A stretch of 11,924 nucleotides of DNA, from positions 1-11,924 of the forward strand of contig CAIYQJ010000057.1 of assembly GCA_903928275.1 (NCBI GenBank), read 5' to 3'. Both the position numbers and the translations under genes were made by a program. The first letter of the stretch is position 1. Every line of letters begins with the position of its first letter. Source of the stretch: an uncultured Chloroflexota bacterium (GTDB taxonomy: Bacteria; Chloroflexota; Limnocylindria; Limnocylindrales; CSP1-4). This document shows positions 7,033 through 11,924 of the stretch, in pieces. The notes under the pieces were generated by a model. That model made no database searches, was not told the origin of the DNA, and worked only from the letters and a program-made list of their open reading frames with translations.

Positions 7033-7109
7033 TGCGCCGACGGGCGCTGCGTCGCCGGACGAGCCGCCGGGAACCCGGGCCCGGCCGGCCGCGGCTGGCG
7101 ACGGGCCCG

Positions 7110-7118
7110 TGCTACCCT
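7110..7118 (+). promoter_or_regulatory. Extended -10 promoter for metK
   Basis: TGcTACCCT is an extended -10 element (TGn plus hexamer 7113-7118), about 33 nt upstream of a likely Shine-Dalgarno (GAGG, 7149-7152) and 40 nt before the metK ATG. The same TGcTACyCT form occurs in front of the riboswitch (11559-11567). It would start transcription near 7125, giving a leader of about 33 nt. Confidence 0.5.
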
Positions 7119-7157
7119 CGCCGGGCGCCACCTCATTCGCCGCCGATCGAGGACCCA

Positions 7158-8393
7158 ATGTCGAGCATCGTCAACTCCTCGCAGTATCTCTTCACGTCCG
7201 AGTCGGTCACCGAGGGCCACCCGGACAAGATGTGCGACCAGATCAGCGACGCGATCCTCGACGCGATCCTCCGCGACGACCCGGACGCCCGCGTCGCGTG
7301 CGAGACGGCGACCACGACCGGGCTCGTCCTCGTGCTCGGCGAGATCACGACGTCGACGTACGTGGACTTCCAGGCGGTCGTCCGCGAGACGGTCCGCGAC
7401 GTGGGCTACACCCGCGCCGACTACGGGTTCGACTACCTCACGTGCGGCACGCTCGTCTCCGTCAAGGAGCAGTCGCCCGACATCGCGCGGGGCGTCGACC
7501 ATGCGCTCGAGGTCCGCGCCGACGCGGCCGACCCCGACGAGCTCGGGGCGGGCGACCAGGGGATGATGTTCGGATTCGCGTGCCGCGAGACGCCGGAGCT
7601 CATGCCGCTCCCCATCGCGCTCGCGCACCGGATGGCGCGCCGCCTCGCCGAGGTCCGCAAGTCGGGCCAGCTGCCGTACCTGCGGCCGGACGGGAAGACG
7701 CAGGTTACGGTCGAGTACCGGGACGGGCGCCCGGAACGGGTCCGGACGGTCGTCGTGGCGGCCCAGCACGACCCCGACGTCCGCGAGGAGCGGCTCCGGC
7801 GCGAGCTCATCGACGCCGTGATCATGCCGACGATCCCCGCGGAGCTCCGCGCGACCGACCCGGTCATGCACGTGAACGCCACGGGCCGGTTCGTGGTGGG
7901 CGGGCCGATGGGCGACGCCGGGCTGACGGGCCGGAAGATCATCGTGGACACGTACGGCGGGATGGCCCGCCACGGCGGCGGCTGCTTCTCCGGCAAGGAC
8001 CCGACGAAGGTGGACCGATCCGCCTCGTACGCCGCCCGCCACGTCGCGAAGAACGTCGTCGCCGCGGGGATCGCCGACCGGTTCGAGATCGAGCTCGCCT
8101 ACGCGATCGGCGTCGCCCAGCCGCTGTCGGTCTCCGTCGAGACGTTCGGGACCGGGCGGATCCCCGATGACGACATCCTTCGCCTCGTCCGTGAGCACTT
8201 CGACCTGCGACCGGCGTCGATCATCGCCGCGCTCGGGCTGCGGGCGCCCATCTACCGCCAGACCGCGGCGTACGGCCATTTCGGCCGCGTGGACCTGGAC
8301 CTCCCGTGGGAGCGGACCGACAAGGCCGAGCTTCTCGCGGACGCCGCGGGGCTTCCGCGTCCGGCGGCCGAGCCGACCCTGCTGCCGGGCTGA
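7158..8393 (+). CDS. metK: S-adenosylmethionine synthase (methionine adenosyltransferase)
   Basis: MetK makes SAM from methionine and ATP. The 411-residue product has the bacterial family length (about 380-410). Visible landmarks are FTSESVTEGHPDKMCDQISDAILD (12-35) with the ATP-site His21 and metal-binding Asp, ACETATTTG (47-55), GAGDQGMMFGFA (130-141), DGKTQVTVEY (178-187), NATGRFVVGGPMGDAGLTGRKIIVDTYGG (240-268), the phosphate-loop segment GGGCFSGKDPTKVDRSASYAAR (273-294; Cys277 sits where alanine is common) and AYGHFGR (371-377). A short Pro/Ala-rich tail follows. The ATG has GAGG 5 nt upstream and an extended -10 promoter at 7110. It lies 161 nt after ahcY, so the making of SAM and the disposal of SAH are adjacent. 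manC starts 9 nt after its stop, so the two are likely cotranscribed. Confidence 0.98.
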   Translation: MSSIVNSSQYLFTSESVTEGHPDKMCDQISDAILDAILRDDPDARVACETATTTGLVLVLGEITTSTYVDFQAVVRETVRDVGYTRADYGFDYLTCGTLVSVKEQSPDIARGVDHALEVRADAADPDELGAGDQGMMFGFACRETPELMPLPIALAHRMARRLAEVRKSGQLPYLRPDGKTQVTVEYRDGRPERVRTVVVAAQHDPDVREERLRRELIDAVIMPTIPAELRATDPVMHVNATGRFVVGGPMGDAGLTGRKIIVDTYGGMARHGGGCFSGKDPTKVDRSASYAARHVAKNVVAAGIADRFEIELAYAIGVAQPLSVSVETFGTGRIPDDDILRLVREHFDLRPASIIAALGLRAPIYRQTAAYGHFGRVDLDLPWERTDKAELLADAAGLPRPAAEPTLLPG

Positions 8394-8402
8394 CCGACGT
8401 CC

Positions 8403-9542
8403 GTGTACGCCGTCATCCTCGCCGGCGGCGCTGGCACACGCCTGTGGCCGCTCTCGCGACCCGAGCGACCCAAGCCGTTCCTGCCCCTGCTCGGAGGCGA
8501 GACCCTCCTGCGGCGGACGGTCGATCGCCTCGCCCCGCTCGTCGGGTCGGGCGACGTCTACGTGGTCACGGACGCGCGCTACGCGGGCATCGTCGGCGAG
8601 ATCCTCCCCGAGCTGCCCGCGGCGAACGTCGTCGCCGAGCCTACGGGCCGGAACACGGCCGCGGCCGTCGCGCTCGCGACGCTCGCGATCGATCGGCCCG
8701 ACGACGAGGTCATGGTCGTCCTGCCCGCCGACCACGCTATCGCCGACGCGGCCGGGTTCCGGGCGGTCCTCGCGGCCGTCCCCGCGCTCGCCGGGCGGGA
8801 GGGCGACGGCGGCGCGCTCTACACGCTCGGGATCCTGCCCGCGCGTCCCGAGACCGGCTACGGCTACATCGTCCCCGGAAGGCGCGTGGACTCCGAGGGC
8901 GGCGTGGACGCGCTCGCGGTCCGCAGGTTCGTCGAGAAGCCCGATGCCGAGGCGGCGAGGGCCCTGCTCGCGGGGGATCCACCGGCCGCCTGGAACGCGG
9001 GGATCTTCGCGTGGCGTCGCTCGGCGATCCGGGACGCCCTCGCCGCGCACGCCCCGGACATCCTCGCGACCGTCGCGGCCGGGCTCGACGCGGAGGCGGC
9101 GGGAGCGGCGGGCGGCCTCGCGGACGCGTACGCGTCGGTCCGGCGCACCTCGATCGACTACGCGGTCATGGAGCCCGCGGCGGCCGCCGGCCGTGTCCGC
9201 GTGCTGCCCGCGGACGTCGGCTGGAGCGACCTCGGCAGCTGGGCCGCGATCCGCGACGCGCTCGTGGCGGCGGCGGCGCAGGAGGGCCGGGATGGTGCCC
9301 GGGGCGGCGACGCCGACGGGACCGACGCCTCCGGCACCGTGGGCTTCGGGCCCCGCCGGGACATCGGGTCGTCGGGCACGCTCGTCCTCGCGGACGGCCG
9401 GCTCGTGGTGACGATCGGCCTGCGGGATACCATCGTGGTCGACACGCCGGATGCCGTCCTCGTCTGCGCCACCGACCGGTCGCAGGACGTGCGGACGATC
9501 GCCGAAGAGCTTGCGCGACACGCCGCCGAGGAGGGTTCGTGA
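8403..9542 (+). CDS. manC: Mannose-1-phosphate guanylyltransferase (GDP-mannose pyrophosphorylase)
   Basis: This nucleotidyltransferase joins mannose-1-phosphate and GTP to give GDP-mannose, a donor for cell-surface glycans and glycolipids. The GTG start immediately gives the nucleotide-binding N-terminus VILAGGAGTRLWPLSR with PKPFLPL (residues 4-29). Further landmarks are AEPTGRNTAAA (78-88), VLPADH (106-111), TGYGYI (151-156), FVEKP (176-180), WNAGIFAW (197-204), SIDYAVME (250-257) and DVGWSDLGSW (271-280). The last is typical of the GDP-mannose branch rather than glucose-1-phosphate enzymes. The product is 379 residues. An Ala/Gly/Asp insertion at about 291-312 precedes the C-terminal beta part and resembles the linker in ptsI. 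It starts 9 nt after metK without a clear Shine-Dalgarno. Its stop overlaps the phosphohexomutase start (GTGA), which supports a two-step GDP-mannose pathway. Confidence 0.93.
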   Translation: MYAVILAGGAGTRLWPLSRPERPKPFLPLLGGETLLRRTVDRLAPLVGSGDVYVVTDARYAGIVGEILPELPAANVVAEPTGRNTAAAVALATLAIDRPDDEVMVVLPADHAIADAAGFRAVLAAVPALAGREGDGGALYTLGILPARPETGYGYIVPGRRVDSEGGVDALAVRRFVEKPDAEAARALLAGDPPAAWNAGIFAWRRSAIRDALAAHAPDILATVAAGLDAEAAGAAGGLADAYASVRRTSIDYAVMEPAAAAGRVRVLPADVGWSDLGSWAAIRDALVAAAAQEGRDGARGGDADGTDASGTVGFGPRRDIGSSGTLVLADGRLVVTIGLRDTIVVDTPDAVLVCATDRSQDVRTIAEELARHAAEEGS

Positions 9543-11020
9543 CGATCATCGCCGAGGTCCCCGCGCCAACGCACATCGTGTTCGGGACGGACGGGTGGCG
9601 CGCCAAGGTCGCCGACGAGTACACGTTCGAGAACGTGCGCCGTTGCGCCCACGGCGTGGCGCGCTACGTGGTGGACCGCGGCGAGCAGGCGCGGGGCGTC
9701 GTGGTCGCATACGACCGCCGCTTCGCGAGCGAGGACTTCGCCGCCGCCGCCGCCGAGGTCCTCCTCGCGCACGACATCTCCGTCGCGTTCGCGGCGCGCG
9801 CTGTCCCCACCCAGATGTCCTCGTTCGAGGTCGTCGAGCGTGGCGCGGCCGCCGGCGTCGTCATCACGGCGAGCCACAACCCGTGGACGGACAACGGGTT
9901 CAAGGTGAAGTCCCCGACCGGCGCGGCGGCCGGCCCGGAGATCCTCGCCACGCTCGAGGCGACGATCGCGACGAACGGCGGGACCGCGATCCCGCGGCGG
10001 CCCTTCGCCGACGCCGAGGCCGCCGGCCTCGTGGAGCGCTTCGATCCGTACCCGGGCTACGAGCGCTTCGTGCGCCGCACCCTCGACCTCGACGCGCTGA
10101 AGGCGGCCGACGTCCGCATCCTCGTCGAGCCCATGTGGGGCGCCGGCGCCGGCTGGATCTCGCGTCTCCTCGAGGGCGGGCGGATCCGCGTCGACGAGAT
10201 CCACCGCGAGCGCAACCCGTACTTCGGCGGCGTGAACCCCGAGCCCATCCGGCCGAACATCGACGAGGCCCTCGGGATCATCGCGTCCGGCGGCTACGAC
10301 CTGGGGCTCCTCCTCGACGGCGATGCGGACCGCGCGGGAGCCGCCGACGAGCGGGGTGTCTTCATCCACCAGCTCGAGGCGTTCGGCCTCCTCATGTACT
10401 ACATGCTCGAGCACCGCGGGATGCGCCAGGACGTCGTGAAGAGCGTGAACACGACCTCGATGGCCGAGCGCCTCGGAGAGTTCTATGGCGTCGCCGTCCA
10501 CGAGACGCCGGTCGGCTTCAAGTACGTCGGCCCGAGGATGATCGAGACCGACGCTATGATGGGCGGCGAGGAGTCCGGCGGGTATGGGTTCGGCATGCAC
10601 CTGCCGGAGCGCGACGGCATCTACGCCGATCTCATGCTGCTCGACCTCTTCCTGCGCGAGCGAGAGGCCGGTCGATGGCCGGCGTCGCGGGCGATCGCCC
10701 ATCTGCACGAGATCGCCGGCGGGAGCTTCTACCAGCGGCTCGACATCCACGTGGATCGTGGGGGCTACGCGGCGTTCAAGGACCGCCTGAAGACCGCGCT
10801 GACCGAGCGCGCGCCGGCCGGGTTCGGGGGCCACCCGTTCACGAGGACGCAGGTGCTCACGACGGGCGACGGCATGAAGTGGCGCGTTGACGACGGCTCG
10901 TGGCTCCTCGTCCGCTGGAGCGGCACGGAACCGCTCGTCCGGGTCTACACGGAGTCCACGTCGCAGGAGCTCGCGGACGCGGCGATCGCGGTCGGGGAGG
11001 CTCTCGTCCGGGGCGCCTGA
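9539..11020 (+). CDS. Phosphomannomutase/phosphoglucomutase (alpha-D-phosphohexomutase)
   Basis: The enzyme interconverts hexose-6-phosphate and hexose-1-phosphate through a phosphoserine. Domain order is normal over 493 residues: FGTDGWRA (15-22), the active-site serine in TASHNP (Ser112) with NGFKVKSPTGA (119-129), the Mg-binding loop DGDADR (260-265), the sugar-specificity loop GGEESGG (342-348) and the phosphate-binding RWSGTEPLVRVYTE (459-472). GGEESGG is seen in glucose-type and dual-specificity members, while many strict phosphomannomutases have GEMSGH, so sugar preference cannot be settled by eye. Overlap with manC favours supplying mannose-1-phosphate. It uses the GTG overlapping the manC stop (GTGA at 9539-9542), with AGGAGGG at 9529-9535. 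A GC-rich stem-loop follows the stop, suggesting the end of the transcript. Confidence 0.94.
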   Translation: MTIIAEVPAPTHIVFGTDGWRAKVADEYTFENVRRCAHGVARYVVDRGEQARGVVVAYDRRFASEDFAAAAAEVLLAHDISVAFAARAVPTQMSSFEVVERGAAAGVVITASHNPWTDNGFKVKSPTGAAAGPEILATLEATIATNGGTAIPRRPFADAEAAGLVERFDPYPGYERFVRRTLDLDALKAADVRILVEPMWGAGAGWISRLLEGGRIRVDEIHRERNPYFGGVNPEPIRPNIDEALGIIASGGYDLGLLLDGDADRAGAADERGVFIHQLEAFGLLMYYMLEHRGMRQDVVKSVNTTSMAERLGEFYGVAVHETPVGFKYVGPRMIETDAMMGGEESGGYGFGMHLPERDGIYADLMLLDLFLREREAGRWPASRAIAHLHEIAGGSFYQRLDIHVDRGGYAAFKDRLKTALTERAPAGFGGHPFTRTQVLTTGDGMKWRVDDGSWLLVRWSGTEPLVRVYTESTSQELADAAIAVGEALVRGA

Positions 11021-11026
11021 CGTGGC

Positions 11027-11065
11027 CGCCGGCTCGTGTCCAACGCGCGTCCTCGCGAGCCGGCG
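11027..11065 (+). terminator. GC-rich stem-loop after the phosphohexomutase, possible terminator
   Basis: A 10-bp perfect inverted repeat, CGCCGGCTCG (11027-11036) and CGAGCCGGCG (11056-11065), encloses a 19-nt loop just after the stop. No T-tract follows, so a terminator role is tentative. Confidence 0.4.
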
Positions 11066-11196
11066 ACGACGGGGCTCGGCTGGTGAGGATGGGCCCGGAG
11101 GCGTATCGTTACCGGAACGTCCAGTGCCCTGGCGGGCGCGCGGACGACCCGGGCGGCGCACCCCCAGCGCCGCAGCATGACGGAGGGATGTCAGCG

Positions 11197-11475
11197 ATGC
11201 ACAGCTCTCTCATCGGCAAGGTGGAGAAGGCCAATCGCTACTCGCGAGAGCCCGATCGAGTGACCTTCGAGAGCTTCGCGCTCACGTTCCGCGGGGACAA
11301 CGACACCCACCGCGTGACGCTCGAGGGCGACTCGTGGGGCTGCACCTGCCACTTCTTCGAGAGCTGGCACAGCTGCGTCCACCTCCTCGCGCTCCAGAAG
11401 ATGCTCGGGCCGATGCTCCCCGAGCACGCGCAGGTCGACCTCCTCCCGGCCGAGCGCTCGTCCATCGCCGTCTGA
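11197..11475 (+). CDS. Small SWIM-type zinc-finger protein
   Basis: The 92-residue protein is almost entirely a SWIM zinc finger, a fold that binds one zinc and mediates DNA or protein contacts. The ligands are Cys49, Cys51, Cys60 and His62 in a C-x-C-x8-C-x-H arrangement (CTCHFFESWHSCVH). A basic N-terminal segment (GKVEKANRYSREPDRVTF, 7-24) and the strand FALTFRGDNDTHRVTL (27-42) lead into it. No helicase, transposase or other catalytic domain is attached, although SWIM motifs are usually parts of larger proteins. The target is unknown. I prefer ATG 11197, where GGAGGG (11182-11187) sits 9 nt upstream. The in-frame ATG 11188 directly abuts that site and would add three residues. It is monocistronic in this window; a weak TATCGT at 11104-11109 could be its -10 box. 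Confidence 0.85.
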   Translation: MHSSLIGKVEKANRYSREPDRVTFESFALTFRGDNDTHRVTLEGDSWGCTCHFFESWHSCVHLLALQKMLGPMLPEHAQVDLLPAERSSIAV

Positions 11476-11520
11476 CCGCGGGTCTCGCCCGCTCGTCGGG
11501 ATGGGGCTGCGGACGCGCAT

Positions 11521-11536
11521 CCCACGGCTGCGTGGG
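11521..11536 (+). terminator. Small hairpin after the SWIM gene, possible terminator
   Basis: CCCACG and CGTGGG form a perfect 6-bp stem with a GCTG loop, 45 nt after the stop. No T-run follows, so this is weak evidence. It lies just upstream of the riboswitch promoter and could separate the two transcripts. Confidence 0.3.
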
Positions 11537-11558
11537 TCGCCGGCGCCCCGGATCGCTG

Positions 11559-11567
11559 TGCTACTCT
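11559..11567 (+). promoter_or_regulatory. Extended -10 promoter for the cobalamin riboswitch transcript
   Basis: TGcTACTCT is an extended -10 element (hexamer 11562-11567) nearly identical to the one before metK. The predicted start is near 11574, about 10 nt before the closing stem of the riboswitch. The untranslated leader to the lipoprotein GTG would then be about 223 nt. Confidence 0.5.
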
Positions 11568-11583
11568 CGACGGGTCACAGAAC

Positions 11584-11704
11584 GACGTCACGCGGTCGCG
11601 AAGTCCGGTGAGAAGCCGGCACAGTCGCGCTACGGTGATGGCCCCAGGGGCCTCAGTCCGGTCGCCGGCCGCGTGGTGACGTCCGAACCTTCGCGCAAGA
11701 GGGG
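11584..11704 (+). ncRNA. Cobalamin (B12) riboswitch, compact form, with kissing-loop P13
   Basis: The aptamer is read directly. The closing stem is GACGTCACGCGG (11584-11595) with CCGCGTGGTGACGTC (11669-11683), complementary apart from a 3-nt bulge. The conserved CCGGTGAGAAGCCGG core is at 11605-11619. The L5 hairpin region is ACAGTCGCGCTACGGT (11621-11636), a P6-like hairpin is GGCCCCAGGGGCC (11640-11652), and the B12 box is CAGTCCGGTCGCCGGCC (11654-11670). Downstream, CCTT and AAGAGG flank the loop CGCGC (11692-11696). That loop can kiss L5 (CGCGC, 11626-11630) through self-complementary bases, as known for this RNA family. P13 covers the purine-rich AAGAGGGG (11697-11704), so cobalamin binding should hide that ribosome-binding site. 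The short P6 arm recalls the compact Cbl-II class; subclass and ligand form are inference. Confidence 0.88.
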
Positions 11705-11713
11705 TAGGCGACC

Positions 11714-11731
11714 ATGAAGACGACCGGCTGA
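11714..11731 (+). CDS. Five-codon leader ORF (MKTTG) under riboswitch control
   Basis: ATG-AAG-ACG-ACC-GGC-TGA lies 9 nt after AGAGGGG (11698-11704), the purine tract in the riboswitch P13 stem. In the known compact riboswitch architecture, the gene directly after P13 is the one whose translation is controlled. Here that position holds only this mini-ORF. Its stop codon (11729-11731) overlaps the left arm (11730-11739) of the stem that hides the lipoprotein Shine-Dalgarno. I infer that a terminating ribosome would keep that arm from pairing. It is unlikely to make a functional peptide; its value would be regulatory. It could also be chance, since five codons carry little statistical weight. 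Confidence 0.5.
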   Translation: MKTTG

Positions 11732-11791
11732 CCTCGTGCGACCCGCCCCACCGGCGGGTCTTTGTCTCTCTCCTGGCCCCTGCACGAGGTC
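11730..11791 (+). promoter_or_regulatory. Shine-Dalgarno-sequestering inverted repeat
   Basis: GACCTCGTGC (11730-11739) is the exact reverse complement of GCACGAGGTC (11782-11791). The right arm contains GAGG (11786-11789), the Shine-Dalgarno 7 nt before the lipoprotein GTG. Pairing would hide it. The intrinsic terminator hairpin lies between the arms, directly abutting the left one. Confidence 0.65.
11740..11766 (+). terminator. Intrinsic terminator in the riboswitch leader
   Basis: GACCCGCC (11740-11747) pairs with GGCGGGTC (11753-11760) around a CCACC loop, followed by TTTGTCTCTC. This is the only hairpin in the window with a T-rich tail. It lies between the leader ORF and the lipoprotein gene, so it acts as an attenuator rather than a gene end. 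The T-tract is interrupted, so termination may be partial. Confidence 0.75.
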
Positions 11792-11796
11792 CGTTC

Positions 11797-11924
11797 GTGG
11801 CATCCCCTGTTCGGCGCCCACGCGCCGTCTTCACCGCTCGGCGCCTGCCCGGCGTCCGCGCCATGGCAGCGGCGGCGCTCGTCGCGACCGTCCTCGCGGC
11901 CTGCGGCAGCGCCATCTCCGCCCC
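11797..11924 (+). CDS. Secreted lipoprotein, 3' end beyond the window (cobalamin-regulated)
   Basis: Only the first 42 codons are visible. The GTG start has GAGG (11786-11789) 7 nt upstream. The product opens with a basic n-region (VASPVRRPRAVFTARRLPG), a hydrophobic stretch AMAAAALVATVL (residues 22-33) and the lipobox LAAC (33-36, Cys36), followed by GSAIS. This is a lipoprotein signal peptide, so the mature protein should be lipid-anchored outside the membrane. An internal ATG at 11863 would leave a signal without its basic residues and is less likely. Because a cobalamin riboswitch precedes it, a substrate-binding protein of a cobalamin or related ABC importer is the natural guess, but no mature domain is visible to test this. 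Confidence 0.75.
   Translation, partial: MASPVRRPRAVFTARRLPGVRAMAAAALVATVLAACGSAISA

Noticed and set aside
7119..7157. SAM or SAH riboswitch ahead of metK
   Set aside because: The leader is only about 33 nt after the predicted start and shows none of the conserved SAM/SAH aptamer elements.
11104..11109. TATCGT as the promoter of the SWIM gene
   Set aside because: It is a weak match with no TGn extension, unlike the four shared boxes, so it is mentioned only as a possibility in the gene entry.
1..11924. CRISPR arrays, tRNA/rRNA genes, insertion sequences, defence or toxin-antitoxin systems
   Set aside because: I saw no regularly spaced repeats, cloverleaf sequences, transposase motifs, terminal inverted repeats or nuclease/toxin motifs. 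The gaps are short and explained by the listed elements.

Overview
This window is very GC-rich, with gap-free bacterial gene packing. Nearly every gene is on the + strand, and ATGA or GTGA stop/start overlaps are common. I infer a Chloroflexota-like or actinobacterial-like genome. The archaeal/thermophile-type short adenosylhomocysteinase, the alanine-rich coding style and the mix of leaderless and leadered transcripts fit a GC-rich Chloroflexota lineage. That placement is inference, because no rRNA or other phylogenetic marker is present.

Layout. (1) 1-1745: 3' part of ptsI, enzyme I of the phosphotransferase system, cut by the left edge. (2) 1767-2764: plsY (phospholipid synthesis) overlapping a small four-helix membrane protein of unknown role. 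(3) 2872-6996: a tight operon of apt, an MtnA/eIF2B-family protein that lacks the catalytic cysteine, a GNAT acetyltransferase and ahcY. (4) 7158-11020: metK, then a mannose-1-phosphate guanylyltransferase and a phosphohexomutase, which together would make GDP-mannose from mannose-6-phosphate. (5) 11197-11475: a 92-residue SWIM zinc-finger protein. (6) 11562-11924: a promoter, a compact cobalamin riboswitch, a five-codon leader ORF, an intrinsic terminator and a ribosome-binding-site-sequestering stem, ahead of a lipoprotein gene cut by the right edge.

How the genes fit together. Blocks 3 and 4 hold both ends of the SAM cycle: MetK makes SAM, AhcY removes the by-product SAH, and Apt reclaims adenine. 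The MtnA-like protein belongs to a family known from methylthioadenosine salvage, but its active site is altered and its role is uncertain.

The most interesting element is the cobalamin-riboswitch leader. The B12 box, the L5/L13 kissing-loop partners and the P13 stem can all be read in the sequence. P13 covers the ribosome-binding site of a five-codon ORF (MKTTG). The stop codon of that ORF overlaps one arm of a perfect 10-bp inverted repeat. The other arm contains the Shine-Dalgarno of the lipoprotein gene, and an intrinsic terminator lies between the arms. This suggests a relay in which cobalamin controls translation of the mini-ORF, and that translation decides whether the lipoprotein is made.
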